Source: Treponema sp. (GTDB lineage Bacteria; Spirochaetota; Spirochaetia; Treponematales; Breznakiellaceae). Taken from it: 29,607 nt of DNA. The DNA lies in assembly GCA_031259035.1 (NCBI GenBank), contig JAIRLZ010000121.1:1-29607 (forward strand), written 5' to 3'. The notes beneath the pieces are model-generated. The model made no database searches. It saw only the letters and a list, made by a program, of their open reading frames with translations, and was not told where the DNA came from. The first letter of the stretch is position 1. Each line of letters opens with the position of its first letter. The position numbers were made by a program, and so were the translations under genes. Below are positions 14,339 through 22,744 of the stretch, in pieces.

Positions 14339-15370
14339 GTGGAAAAATTTGCGGATGAAGCGTTGATTGAAGTCTCCTCAGGCGCGGGCGGCAACGGCTG
14401 TGTGGCGTTTCGGCGTGAAAAGTATGTGCCAAAAGGAGGTCCGTCCGGCGGGGACGGCGGCAGAGGCGGGGATGTCCTCTTTGTGGTCCGGCGCAATCTC
14501 CGCACCCTTGCGCACCTGCGGCACAAGCGGCATTTTAAGGCGGAGAACGGCAGGGATGGCGAAGGAGGCGGCAGATACGGCAGGAACGGCGAGAACATCG
14601 CCGTGCCGGTGCCGCCCGGCGCCGTGCTGAAAGACGCCGATTCTGGCGAATTGATTCACGATTTTGGCAAAGATAAAAGCGATTTTTTGTTTCTGAAAGG
14701 CGGCAACGGCGGGTGGGGGAACATCCACTTTAAATCTTCGGTGAATCAGGCGCCGCGCAAAGCCTTGCCCGGCAAGAGCGGAGAACAGCGGCGTATTCGC
14801 GTTGAGTTGCAGCTTATGGCGGACATCGGTTTTGTGGGTTTTCCCAATGCCGGCAAGTCTTCGTTGCTGGAAAAATGCACCAACGCCCGTCCTAAAATAG
14901 CGCCGTATCCTTTCACCACCAAAATTCCCAATCTTGGCGTGTTGACGGTTGACGACCGCGACGTCATTTTAGCCGATATTCCGGGCATCATTGAAGGCGC
15001 GTCGGAAGGGCTTGGACTCGGCATACGGTTCCTCAAACATATTTCCCGTACGCTGGCGCTCATCTTTCTCATTGACCTTTCCGATGACAATTATCTTGTG
15101 GCGTTCGACGCCCTCTACAAAGAACTGGAGAGTTTCTCCCCGGAACTCGTGAAAAAGCCCCGCGTGATAGCAGGATCCAAGTTGGATGTTGAAAACACCG
15201 CGGAGCGCTTGCGGAAACTTAGGGAAAAATACCCCCACGAAACCGTATTTGGACTTTCGGTGTTTTCAAGCGAAGGGCTTGCGGATTTTACGGCTTTTGT
15301 CATGAAACTGGTGACTGAAGCGGAAAATTCTGAGAAAACCCACGCGGAGGATACGGAGCCGCAGCCATGA
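14339..15370 (+). CDS. obgE: Obg family GTPase (CgtA)
   Basis: 343 residues with a GTG start at 14339, the natural N-terminus of the Obg fold (FADEALIEVSSGAGGNGC). The glycine-rich Obg domain spans about 1-158, followed by the GTPase: G1 GFPNAGKS 167-174, switch I TT in PFTTKIPNLG, G3 DIPG 213-216 and G4 SKLD 280-283. The G4 position normally reads NKxD, so Asn is replaced by Ser. The C-terminal domain is very short and acidic. Obg acts late in 50S assembly and in stress signalling. The stop overlaps the next start by four bases (ATGA), showing tight coupling to nadD. Confidence 0.95.
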   Translation: MEKFADEALIEVSSGAGGNGCVAFRREKYVPKGGPSGGDGGRGGDVLFVVRRNLRTLAHLRHKRHFKAENGRDGEGGGRYGRNGENIAVPVPPGAVLKDADSGELIHDFGKDKSDFLFLKGGNGGWGNIHFKSSVNQAPRKALPGKSGEQRRIRVELQLMADIGFVGFPNAGKSSLLEKCTNARPKIAPYPFTTKIPNLGVLTVDDRDVILADIPGIIEGASEGLGLGIRFLKHISRTLALIFLIDLSDDNYLVAFDALYKELESFSPELVKKPRVIAGSKLDVENTAERLRKLREKYPHETVFGLSVFSSEGLADFTAFVMKLVTEAENSEKTHAEDTEPQP

Positions 15371-16602
15371 GAGTCGCAATCCTTGGAGGCAGTTTTAACC
15401 CTGTTCACATAGGACACCTTGCGCTGGCGGACGCCGTGATTTCAACCCTTGAGTACGACCGCGTGATCTTTGTTCCAGCGTTTATTTCGCCGTTTAAACC
15501 GGATGCGGACGCGGAAAACCCCCAGGACAGACTCGACATGCTTGTCTCGTCAATTGCCGGAGATCCGCGTCTTACGGTTGACGATTGCGAATTGCGGCGC
15601 AAGGGCGTTTCCTACACCATTAGCACGGTGGCTGACATTATCCGGCGTTATTGCCCTGACGGAAAACCCGGTCTTGTCATCGGCGATGATCTTGCCCGCG
15701 ATTTTACGCAGTGGTACAAGTCGGATGAGATTCTCGAAAAGGCGGACATCATTATTGCCAGGCGGATTTATAGAGAAAGAATGGATGCGCCCGTTTTTCT
15801 TTTCCCCCACGCGGCACTTGACAATGAAATTATGGACATATCCTCTTCAAACATGAGGGAGCGCATAGCGCAAGACAAAAACTGGCGGTACCTTACGCCT
15901 GCCGGAGCGCGGACCATCATTGAAGACCGGCGGCTTTACAAGCCGCTTTCCGGTGGTTTAGAAGAATTGGAAGCAATGAAAAAAAACGCCTCTACGCGCT
16001 CCTTCGCGCCCACCGTCGCGCCTTTCTCACAAATAGTGTACATGGAGAACGAGGTGCGGAGGCTGGTGAGTCCATCCCGCTTTCTCCATTCCCGCAATAC
16101 GGCGCTTCTCTGTTACGACTTATGCGTCCGCTACGGACTTGATCCTTTGAAGGGCTATCTTGCGGGCGTTGTCCATGACATCTGCAAATCATTTCCGAAG
16201 GAAGAACTTTTCAGGCTTGCGCGGAAAGACGGAGAAGAGATGACAAAAATGGAGCGAAAGAAGCCCTCATTGCTCCATGCGCGGGCGGGCGCCGCGCTGC
16301 TTAAGGAACGCTATTCCATTCAGGATGAAGCTGTTTTAGAGGCGGTGCATTGTCATACGACGGGCAAGGAAAACATGGGTCCGCTTGCGAAGATCGTATT
16401 TATGGCTGATAAAATCGAAGTTTCCCGTCCTGAGGTGAAGCCTTCTCTTCGGGAGCTATGCGTCCGCCCTCGGATAGGTCTTGATGAGTTGTTCGCCGTG
16501 GTGTTGGAGGAGACCGTCACCTTCCTTATGGCAAAAGAACAAGATATTTCTGAAGGAACGTTCCGGTTGCTTGATTCAATGATCAGGAAATCAAAACGGT
16601 GA
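15367..16602 (+). CDS. nadD: NadD-YqeK fusion: nicotinate-nucleotide adenylyltransferase with HD-domain Ap4A hydrolase
   Basis: 411 residues in two parts. Residues 1 to about 195 are NadD: GGSFNPVHIGH (7-17) binds ATP, and DISSSNMRERI (157-167) is the ISSTxIR-type motif. This part makes nicotinate adenine dinucleotide in NAD synthesis. Residues about 225-411 are a YqeK-type HD domain: His241, His270-Asp271 (VVHDICKSF), His304 (LLHARAGA), His330 in HTTG and Asp348 in FMADKIEVSRPE, a complete metal-ligand set; this family hydrolyses Ap4A symmetrically to ADP. In many bacteria the two are separate neighbouring genes. A linker of about 30 residues joins them. The gene overlaps obgE by four bases and the LCP gene by four. 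Confidence 0.93.
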   Translation: MRVAILGGSFNPVHIGHLALADAVISTLEYDRVIFVPAFISPFKPDADAENPQDRLDMLVSSIAGDPRLTVDDCELRRKGVSYTISTVADIIRRYCPDGKPGLVIGDDLARDFTQWYKSDEILEKADIIIARRIYRERMDAPVFLFPHAALDNEIMDISSSNMRERIAQDKNWRYLTPAGARTIIEDRRLYKPLSGGLEELEAMKKNASTRSFAPTVAPFSQIVYMENEVRRLVSPSRFLHSRNTALLCYDLCVRYGLDPLKGYLAGVVHDICKSFPKEELFRLARKDGEEMTKMERKKPSLLHARAGAALLKERYSIQDEAVLEAVHCHTTGKENMGPLAKIVFMADKIEVSRPEVKPSLRELCVRPRIGLDELFAVVLEETVTFLMAKEQDISEGTFRLLDSMIRKSKR

Positions 16603-17846
16603 AACGGCGGCTCAAGCTGCTTCGCGCGTCCAAACGCGACGCAAGCGTGTTTTTTTTGCTGCTTATCATATTGTTGACGGCCGGAGGAATTACGACGGGC
16701 GTCCTGCTTGTCAATTACGACCCCATTCAGGAAGCGCTTGCATCCGATCAGGTCATAAACACGCTTTTTATTTTTGAAGGAGAACCTCAAGATGGAGCAA
16801 TCAAGCCCCTCAGCGCCTTTCTCCTGATGTACTACCCGGCGACCAAACGGGCCGCGGTTTTTAACATTCCCGGTCAAGTCGGACTGATCCTGACGGACAT
16901 TAACCGCGTCGATCGTATTGATTCGATCTACGATCCTGAAAATATAGACATTTATAAAAACGAAATAGCCTCTTTTATTGGCGATGAGATTGATTATTCA
17001 ATCGTGTTCAATCTCAATACGCTTGAAAAAATGGTTGATCTGCTGGAAGGCGTCGAGCTTTTCATTCCGGCTCCGGTGGAGATGTATGACAGTACGCCGC
17101 CGGTTCTCTTCGCTTCGGGCTTGTGCAGATTGGACGGGAGAAAGACCCGTTCCTACCTTACTTATAAGTTGCCTCACGAGAACGATGAAGCGGTGAATTT
17201 AAGGAGGCAGCGTTTCTTCTACGCATTTATAAAGCGTCTTGGGGAACAGAACAGGGCGCTGAAACAAAAGTCAGTCGCCAAGGTATATCATAGCCTTATG
17301 AAGGCGACCATGAGTGAGCGTGAACGGGAGAGGCTTTTTGATGAATATTCCAATATCAACATGGATAGGGTGAGCATACAATCCGTTGCGGGAACCACAC
17401 GTGAAGTGTCGGGGCAGACCCTGCTTTTGCCGTCTTACAATGGGAACCTCATCAAGGAAGTGATCCGCCAGACCCTTGTAAGTTTAACCAGTCCAGTGGA
17501 AGGTCAATTTAGCGACAGGGTGTATACTATTGAGGTGCTTAATGGCACCGCGATAAATGGGCTTGCCGGCAGAACCGCGGAATTGTTGAGAGGCTTCGGC
17601 TATGATGTTGTTTCCGTCGGGAATACCGAATCCCCATATGACAACACGCTTATTATTGATCAGTTGGGCTATCAGGCTGCGGCGCAGAATTTGGGGGCCA
17701 TTATACGGTGTTCCGCCATTCAGGTTAGAACAACCGATCTTGAATCGGATGATGTGGAAGACATCAACGCTGCGATGAATTATAAATCTGATTTTATTCT
17801 TATTATTGGGAGGGATTTTAATGGACGATATGTTGTCGGCGGATAA
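16599..17846 (+). CDS. LytR-CpsA-Psr family protein with LytR_C domain
   Basis: 415 residues with a GTG start at 16599, overlapping the nadD stop. A cytoplasmic basic tail and one membrane segment (about 16-39) anchor a periplasmic part. The LCP domain covers about 50-265, with VFNIPGQV in place of the usual SIPRD block, LVDLLEGVELFIPAP (resembling the DxxGGVxV block), and NLRRQRFF (the RxxRQ block). The LytR_C domain lies at about 305-385 (YTIEVLNGTAINGLAGRTAELL). LCP enzymes attach glycopolymers to cell wall or proteins. Several catalytic Arg/Asp positions are not clearly conserved here, so the role in a spirochaete envelope is open. It sits between nadD/yqeK and rsfS, an order seen in other bacteria. 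Confidence 0.82.
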   Translation: MKRRLKLLRASKRDASVFFLLLIILLTAGGITTGVLLVNYDPIQEALASDQVINTLFIFEGEPQDGAIKPLSAFLLMYYPATKRAAVFNIPGQVGLILTDINRVDRIDSIYDPENIDIYKNEIASFIGDEIDYSIVFNLNTLEKMVDLLEGVELFIPAPVEMYDSTPPVLFASGLCRLDGRKTRSYLTYKLPHENDEAVNLRRQRFFYAFIKRLGEQNRALKQKSVAKVYHSLMKATMSERERERLFDEYSNINMDRVSIQSVAGTTREVSGQTLLLPSYNGNLIKEVIRQTLVSLTSPVEGQFSDRVYTIEVLNGTAINGLAGRTAELLRGFGYDVVSVGNTESPYDNTLIIDQLGYQAAAQNLGAIIRCSAIQVRTTDLESDDVEDINAAMNYKSDFILIIGRDFNGRYVVGG

Positions 17847-18231
17847 CGCCGCAACGGATAACGCCGTACATTCACAAACAGACGGCTTTGATCACATCAC
17901 GGCCGCCGATATATCGCGCCTGCTTGTCGAACACAAGGGGCGTGAAGTGGTTGCGCTTGACCTCCGCAGTCTCAATGCGTGGACGGACTTCTTTGTCATT
18001 GCTAGTGTGACAAGCGCTGTCCACATGCAGGGCTTGGAGCGGCAGATAAAAGAATTCTGCCATTCCAGAGGCATAGAAATAGTACGCGCTTCAACCAACC
18101 CCTCATCTCTTGATGAGGAATGGAAACTCATTGATTTGGGAACAATAGCCATTCACCTTATGACGGAAAAAGCCCGTTCTTTTTACGAATTGGAACGGCT
18201 CTGGTCACAGGCGAAAACGATGCCGTTGTAG
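17821..18231 (+). CDS. rsfS: Ribosomal silencing factor RsfS
   Basis: 136 residues from ATG 17821, chosen because GGGAGGG at 17808-17814 precedes it at ideal spacing; it overlaps the end of the LCP gene by 26 bases. The family core is clear: DITAADISRLLVEHKG-like opening, VVALDLRSLNAWTDFFVIAS, then DEEWKLIDLGTIAIHLMTEK and ARSFYELERLW. RsfS binds L14 and blocks joining of ribosomal subunits when nutrients are scarce. The N-terminal 20 residues are an extra polar extension. It is the last gene of the rplU cluster. Confidence 0.94.
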   Translation: MDDMLSADNAATDNAVHSQTDGFDHITAADISRLLVEHKGREVVALDLRSLNAWTDFFVIASVTSAVHMQGLERQIKEFCHSRGIEIVRASTNPSSLDEEWKLIDLGTIAIHLMTEKARSFYELERLWSQAKTMPL

Positions 18232-18235
18232 TTTT

Positions 18236-18295
18236 TACGCAAAACCGGCGGCTAGGACATTGTTTGCTCAACGCCCCGCAACCGGTTTATGCGTA
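18236..18295. terminator. Inverted repeat between rsfS and the acidic protein gene, possible bidirectional terminator
   Basis: TACGCAAAACCGG at 18236-18248 pairs with CCGGTTTATGCGTA at 18282-18295 with one bulge, and GGCG/CGCC can pair inside. It lies between convergent genes, five bases after the rsfS stop. It has no strong U-tract and contains a CTAGGA, so it could be a diverged relative of the palindromic elements. Confidence 0.4.
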
Positions 18296-18320
18296 GCGCC
18301 CTCAATGCGCGCATTACGCC

Positions 18321-18614
18321 CTATTCGTCATCAAAGCCGCTGTCGAAACCATCATCATCTTCAATGCTAAAGCCGTCGAAGTCATCATCATCATCATCGA
18401 AGTCTTCGTCGTCAAAGTCATCATCTTCGAAGTCATCATCGAAGTCTTCGTCGTCGAAGTCGTCATCATCGAAGTCTTCGTCGTCATCTCTACCGAAGAT
18501 GAAATATGGTTCTTGATCACCGTATTGTTCTTCGGTGTCTCCGTTTGCAATGGGAATAAGCATAAGTTCCTCATCCAAATTCTCAAAACAAGATGAATCC
18601 AATATAGTATCCAT
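18321..18614 (-). CDS. Small acidic protein with Asp/Phe repeats
   Basis: 97 residues from ATG 18614, chosen over two upstream ATGs (18635, 18626) because GGAG lies six bases before it. The first 40 residues are ordinary in composition (DSSCFENLDEELMLIPIANG). The remaining half is almost only Asp, Glu and Phe in an irregular DDxDFDD pattern, ending DSGFDDE, giving a very low isoelectric point. No signal peptide or membrane segment. The family is unknown to me. Phe spaced in poly-Asp suggests a disordered polyanion with regularly placed aromatic contacts, perhaps binding basic proteins or metal ions; this is inference. Codon use is GAC/GAT mixed, so the repeat is maintained at protein level. 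A promoter lies just upstream. Confidence 0.7.
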   Translation of the reverse strand: MDTILDSSCFENLDEELMLIPIANGDTEEQYGDQEPYFIFGRDDDEDFDDDDFDDEDFDDDFEDDDFDDEDFDDDDDDFDGFSIEDDDGFDSGFDDE

Positions 18615-18653
18615 ATAAGTCTCCATGTATATCATAATTAATGTATAGAGAAA

Positions 18654-18682
18654 AGATAATGGAGATATTCGGTCTATGTCAA
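18654..18682 (-). promoter_or_regulatory. Predicted promoter of the acidic protein gene
   Basis: On minus, TTGACA (18682-18677), a 17-base spacer and TTATCT (18659-18654). The leader is about 35 bases. The gene appears to be transcribed alone, since the kinase gene ends upstream at 18699. Confidence 0.5.
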
Positions 18683-18698
18683 CTAGGTTGCCGCTTTT

Positions 18699-19976
18699 TT
18701 AGAAAAATTTATCTAAATTATCGCTTGAAACCGTTTTTGGCTCATAGCGTTCTCTTACATGAAACAGCCGCGCCACAGCTTCATCAATATTTTTCGCTCT
18801 TCCACACGCCGCGATGGCGAGACAGGAGTCTCCGGCAAGCTCGCCGTCCGCGATTTCCGGGACGGTAAGGACGCAGCCTGTGAGATCGGCTTTAAGCTGG
18901 TTCCACAGCCTGCTTTTCGCCTGTCCGCCCGACACACGCATCCCGGTAATGGCGAAACCATTTTTCTGAAACGTATCCAGCGCATTCTTCACCTGAAGCG
19001 CCATCGTTGCGAGCGTCGCATATCCCCCGCCTTTTTCCTGTAGGATGTTTCGCAGGAGTTCGTCATAGGAACAATGCATCTGACCGCTCTCCATACGGTA
19101 TTGATCGAACAGACTCCCAGATTGCGGGATGATGCATCCCAGATTCCACCTGTCTTTGTGTACGTGGGGAAGCGTCCGCAAGCCGTCGAAAACCAGCGCT
19201 TTCCCAGTTTCGGGAGAAGACGCGCAGAGGTTCACGCCCTCCGAAGTTCCGGCGCGGTCGCAGACAAGACCTGGTTCTATGGCGCCTGTTCCGATGAGCG
19301 CGGCGATAAAGTCGGGGGCGCCCGCGATAATAGGGATATGGGGCTTGAGATTGAACCGTTGCGCCGCTTTTTCAGAGACGCCGCCGATAACGCAGCCCAT
19401 TTCCACAAAAGGGGGGAATTTCGCCATATCCAGATCGAAGAGGGCGCATTGACTCTCATTCCAGTAATACTCCTCGTACAGACTATTGGGGAGCGCGGTC
19501 ACTGGCTCCGCTCCCAACATAAAGGAGACCCATTCCTGGGCGGAGAGGAAGCGCTCTGTTTTTTCATACAGCGCCGGTTCGTTTTGAGCGAACCACGCCG
19601 CGTGGGGGAGAAAGAAGGATTTCGTGTTCCCGCTTTCGCCGGAAGCCGCTCCAGCCACGCGGCCGTCGCACCAGAGTAGGGGAGGGAGGCTTTTTCCGTC
19701 AATGGTATACGGCACGAGCGTGGGTCCGTTTGCGGAAACGCAAATAACCTCAAGGCGATCCATCGCGCTCGAACCCGTCCGCGCCACATATTCGGCGGAC
19801 AAAACGGAAAGCGCCGACGCAAGGGCGTTCTCCCAGACTACGGTTAGGGCGGCGTCCGTCCGCGCCGGATACGCCTCTCGCGCGAATGCCGCCGGAGTTC
19901 CATCAATATCAATGAGCGCGGCCTTGAGGGATGACGTGCCTATGTCCGCGCTTAAAACAAGCGGTTTTTTTAGCAT
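18699..19976 (-). CDS. FGGY family carbohydrate kinase (xylulokinase-like)
   Basis: 425 residues from ATG 19976; a TTG five codons upstream is possible, and neither has a clear Shine-Dalgarno. The N-terminal actin-like lobe starts LVLSADIGTSSLKAALIDIDG, the phosphate-binding segment of FGGY kinases, and continues with VICVSANGPTLVPYTIDG and PPLLWCDGR. The C-terminal lobe has DRAGTSEGVNLC, and then MRVSGGQAKSRLWNQLKADL followed by DGELAGDSCLAIAACG, the adenosine-binding end. It is shorter than most xylulokinases (about 500), and the sugar specificity cannot be read. It should phosphorylate a pentose or pentulose-type sugar with ATP in the cytoplasm. It is divergent from the esterase gene, hinting at a shared carbohydrate context. 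Confidence 0.88.
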   Translation of the reverse strand: MLKKPLVLSADIGTSSLKAALIDIDGTPAAFAREAYPARTDAALTVVWENALASALSVLSAEYVARTGSSAMDRLEVICVSANGPTLVPYTIDGKSLPPLLWCDGRVAGAASGESGNTKSFFLPHAAWFAQNEPALYEKTERFLSAQEWVSFMLGAEPVTALPNSLYEEYYWNESQCALFDLDMAKFPPFVEMGCVIGGVSEKAAQRFNLKPHIPIIAGAPDFIAALIGTGAIEPGLVCDRAGTSEGVNLCASSPETGKALVFDGLRTLPHVHKDRWNLGCIIPQSGSLFDQYRMESGQMHCSYDELLRNILQEKGGGYATLATMALQVKNALDTFQKNGFAITGMRVSGGQAKSRLWNQLKADLTGCVLTVPEIADGELAGDSCLAIAACGRAKNIDEAVARLFHVRERYEPKTVSSDNLDKFF

Positions 19977-20275
19977 GTATGTTTTTATCAAATTTTGAGA
20001 AATGTTGCAAGAATGGGATTGGTCGGCGACCCGCTTGGCTGCTGGTTAATCTGCGGTTAGCGTCCAAGTCGTGCAATTTCTCGCCGCAGCGAATTGCGTT
20101 TTTCATAAGGAAAAGGGGCGTGGAAGCGTGAGGTTCATTGAGGAAGGCGGCGGCGCGGCGCTTGCCAACTGGCGCGCCAACAGGCGCCGTCAATTGAGAT
20201 GCCGCGTCATGTTAAGCCCGCAATTGCAACATCTGGTTCGCTACAGCCCGAACGTTTTCCGCCGATATATAGTAC
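19977..20275. other. Divergent intergenic region between kinase and esterase, no gene seen
   Basis: This 299-base stretch between divergent genes should hold both promoters, but I find no convincing -35/-10 pair on either strand. The only structure seen is an imperfect hairpin near 20072-20098 (GCAATT...AATTGC with CGC/GCG inside) followed by a short T run. No tRNA or open frame with a ribosome site was recognised. Confidence 0.4.
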
Positions 20276-21904
20276 ATGAGCGTTATAAAATTGCCGTCTA
20301 TTTTTTCTTCCGGCATGGTAGTGCAAGCGCAAAAACCCGTCGCCATGTGGGGATATATCGTCGATGCCAGTCCTTCTGATAAAAAAGAGGTTGTATCCAT
20401 CGCCTTTCTTGGCAAAACATACGCAACCGAACCTGATGCCGGGGGAACGTGGCGCGTTGTCCTTGGTCCGGCGCAAGCGGGCGGCCCCTATACGTTGCGT
20501 GTTGACTATGGACGTGAGTCGCTCGCCATAGACGATGTGTATATCGGGGACGTTTTTTTATGCGCCGGACAGTCCAACATGGAGCTCCAAATGGAGCGAC
20601 TCAAAGACGATTATCCTGAGGAATGGGTGCGGGAATCGTATCCTATTATCCGGGAACTGCGCTTCCCTTATGCGATGAACTTTTCCTCCCCTCAGGACGA
20701 CACGGCGCAAGCCTCATGGAAACAGGCGTCAAAGGAAACGCTCGGCGGCTTTTCCGGCGCGGCGTATTTCTTTGCGAAAAAATGGAGCGAGACCCATCAC
20801 ACCCCCGTTGGCCTCATCGTTGCCGCCGTCGGGGGCGCAACCATCGAATGTTTTATGAGCAAGGAAAACCTCCGCGCCATTCATTCGCGCGGCGCGGAGC
20901 TGGCGGTGTATGCGGACAAGCTCGCGGATTCCGCATATGCCGATGCCCTCATCGCGGAAAACGCGAAAGAAACCGGAGCGTGGGACTCGGTCGTTTCACT
21001 TTCCCGCGATTCGCTTGCGGGCGATAAAGACTTCCTTTCCGGGCGTTGGACAGGCGACGGCTCCATTGAGCTTCCGGGACGGTTTGCCGAACAAGCGGCG
21101 GATTTCAAAGATTTTCGGGGCGTTGTGTACCTTAAACGAAATTTTATGGTACGCGCTGAAGACGCGGGCAAGAAGGCGAATCTCTGGCTGGGAACCATTG
21201 TCGATTCGGACGCGGCTTTTGTCAACGGGAGCCGTGTTGGAGAAACCGGCTACCGCTATCCGCCCAGAAAGTACGTCATTCCCACAGGGCTGTTGCGCGA
21301 GGGTGAAAATGCCATTGTCTTACGGGTTGTATGCAATAACGGCTTGGGCGAAGTTACGGTTGACAAGCCCTTCGCCGTCTTTTTCGGAACCGCGGCCGGA
21401 AGCGCGAAAACCGATTTGCCCGCAGACAGCGTTGATTTGACCGGCGAGTGGCGGTACAAGATAACCCTCAGAACCGGCGAACGGCCGGCGAACTTCTTCA
21501 TACATTGGCAGCCTTTCGGTCTTTACAACGCGCTTGTCGCGCCGGCGTTGCGCCTGCCGCTCCGCGCCGCGCTTTGGTATCAAGGAGAATCCAACGCAAA
21601 TTCCCTGGAAGACGCCCGTGAATACAAGACGCTTTTGCAGGCGATGATCGCGGAGTGGCGCGGCAGGGCCGGAGAGGAGGATCTCCCCTTTGTCATTGCC
21701 GGTCTTCCTGTTTTCGGCTCCGCCGAAGATCCATTGCGCCCCTTCTGGGCTGAATTGCGGAAATCTCAAGAGGCGATTGCTTCAAGCGTTCGCCGGACGG
21801 CGCTGGCCGTCTGTTATGATTTAGGAGAATGGAACGATCTTCATCCGGTGAACAAACGGGGAATAGGAGAGCGATTGTTTGCCGCCGCTCAATCTGTCGT
21901 TTGA
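20276..21904 (+). CDS. Sialate O-acetylesterase-like SGNH hydrolase
   Basis: 542 residues; ATG 20276 gives the family start LPSIFSSGMVVQAQKPVAMWG. The SGNH block I is LCAGQSNMELQM with nucleophile Ser100; the middle has GGFSGAAYFFAKKW and GLIVAAVGGATIE; then ALWYQGESNA, and block V DLHPVNKR with Asp521 and His523. A jelly-roll insert (about 260-400, VVYLKRNFMV ... ENAIVLRVVCNNG) splits the hydrolase domain as in other members. These enzymes remove O-acetyl groups from sialic acid or other acetylated glycans. No signal peptide is seen, so it acts inside the cell, unless the start is wrong. It ends soon after block V, without the small C-terminal beta part seen in some relatives. Confidence 0.9.
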   Translation: MSVIKLPSIFSSGMVVQAQKPVAMWGYIVDASPSDKKEVVSIAFLGKTYATEPDAGGTWRVVLGPAQAGGPYTLRVDYGRESLAIDDVYIGDVFLCAGQSNMELQMERLKDDYPEEWVRESYPIIRELRFPYAMNFSSPQDDTAQASWKQASKETLGGFSGAAYFFAKKWSETHHTPVGLIVAAVGGATIECFMSKENLRAIHSRGAELAVYADKLADSAYADALIAENAKETGAWDSVVSLSRDSLAGDKDFLSGRWTGDGSIELPGRFAEQAADFKDFRGVVYLKRNFMVRAEDAGKKANLWLGTIVDSDAAFVNGSRVGETGYRYPPRKYVIPTGLLREGENAIVLRVVCNNGLGEVTVDKPFAVFFGTAAGSAKTDLPADSVDLTGEWRYKITLRTGERPANFFIHWQPFGLYNALVAPALRLPLRAALWYQGESNANSLEDAREYKTLLQAMIAEWRGRAGEEDLPFVIAGLPVFGSAEDPLRPFWAELRKSQEAIASSVRRTALAVCYDLGEWNDLHPVNKRGIGERLFAAAQSVV

Positions 21905-21952
21905 AAAGGGAAAGGAGACTTTTCATATCGCTATACAAGCGCACAACGCGCG

Positions 21953-22744
21953 CTATGCGGCGCCGTTCTCTTTTTCCTTTAAATCCTTTTTTAGCTTTTC
22001 ATTCCACGCGGCGATTTTTCTTTTCAGGGACTCGGCGTCACCGCTTTCCCCTAGCACACTGTGTAGATAGCGTAAAGAATTGAGAAAATCAAGGCTCTTT
22101 TTAAAATCGTTCGGCAACTTGGTGGTTAATTCATATTTCTCACGGAAGATACTCGCGCCTCTAGAGAGCAGTTTTTTAATAAGCCAGAGGTGGTAAACCG
22201 TAGGTTCATAATCAGGAGAACGGAGATCTGTATTAACCACCGCCTTTCTTAGATCCAAAAAATTTTTTATTATCGTTATAACGCGCCCTTCAAGATCAAC
22301 CAGCGTCCATTTCCATTTGGGATTCTCTCCATAAGCGGCTTTTAACAAATCAACGGAAAGACCTAATTTTCTCACCAAGAAATAGCGTTCTCGCGCGCTG
22401 AATGACGCAAGGAGTTCAAGTTTGTCCTCATACTCTGCGTAGGGCGCGTCAAGGAAAGGGGAAACCACTTCTTCCATAAGCGCAATCGCATCAACAATCG
22501 CTTTTCTCGCGTTATTTATGGCGTCTTCGTTCCTTTTGTTCAGTATCGATACGGAAAGAGCATTCAGAACGATATAATAAGAAGAAAGATCGAGCGTTTC
22601 ATTCGCCAGTTTTACCTTGCTTAATGCAAGTTCAGCCGGATCTTCGGGGGTTTCAGTCAAGAATTTTGCCTCCCATGCGAGAATCGTATCAATTGAACTT
22701 TGATAATCGGAACATTTATCCAGATATTGTTGCGTTTTGTCCAT
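21953..22744 (-). CDS. Uncharacterised helical protein downstream of recN
   Basis: 263 residues; ATG 22744 follows AAAGGAG at ideal distance. The protein is soluble, charged and almost wholly helical, with blocks such as SARERYFLVRKLGLSVDLLKAAYG, ENPKWKWTLVDLEGRVITI and EPTVYHLWLIKKLLSRGASIF; the C-terminus is Lys/Glu-rich and may be coiled coil. No enzymatic motif is visible and I do not recognise the family. It overlaps the end of recN by 29 bases, so the two genes are translated from one transcript. This links it to recN expression, though not necessarily to DNA repair. Confidence 0.78.
   Translation of the reverse strand: MDKTQQYLDKCSDYQSSIDTILAWEAKFLTETPEDPAELALSKVKLANETLDLSSYYIVLNALSVSILNKRNEDAINNARKAIVDAIALMEEVVSPFLDAPYAEYEDKLELLASFSARERYFLVRKLGLSVDLLKAAYGENPKWKWTLVDLEGRVITIIKNFLDLRKAVVNTDLRSPDYEPTVYHLWLIKKLLSRGASIFREKYELTTKLPNDFKKSLDFLNSLRYLHSVLGESGDAESLKRKIAAWNEKLKKDLKEKENGAA

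Noticed and set aside
18289..18516. A plus-strand Ser/Lys repeat protein
   Set aside because: It is the complement of the Asp/Phe repeat gene, which has the promoter and ribosome site.
20072..20103. Intrinsic terminator in the kinase/esterase intergenic region
   Set aside because: The stem is imperfect, and no plus-strand gene lies upstream that it would terminate.
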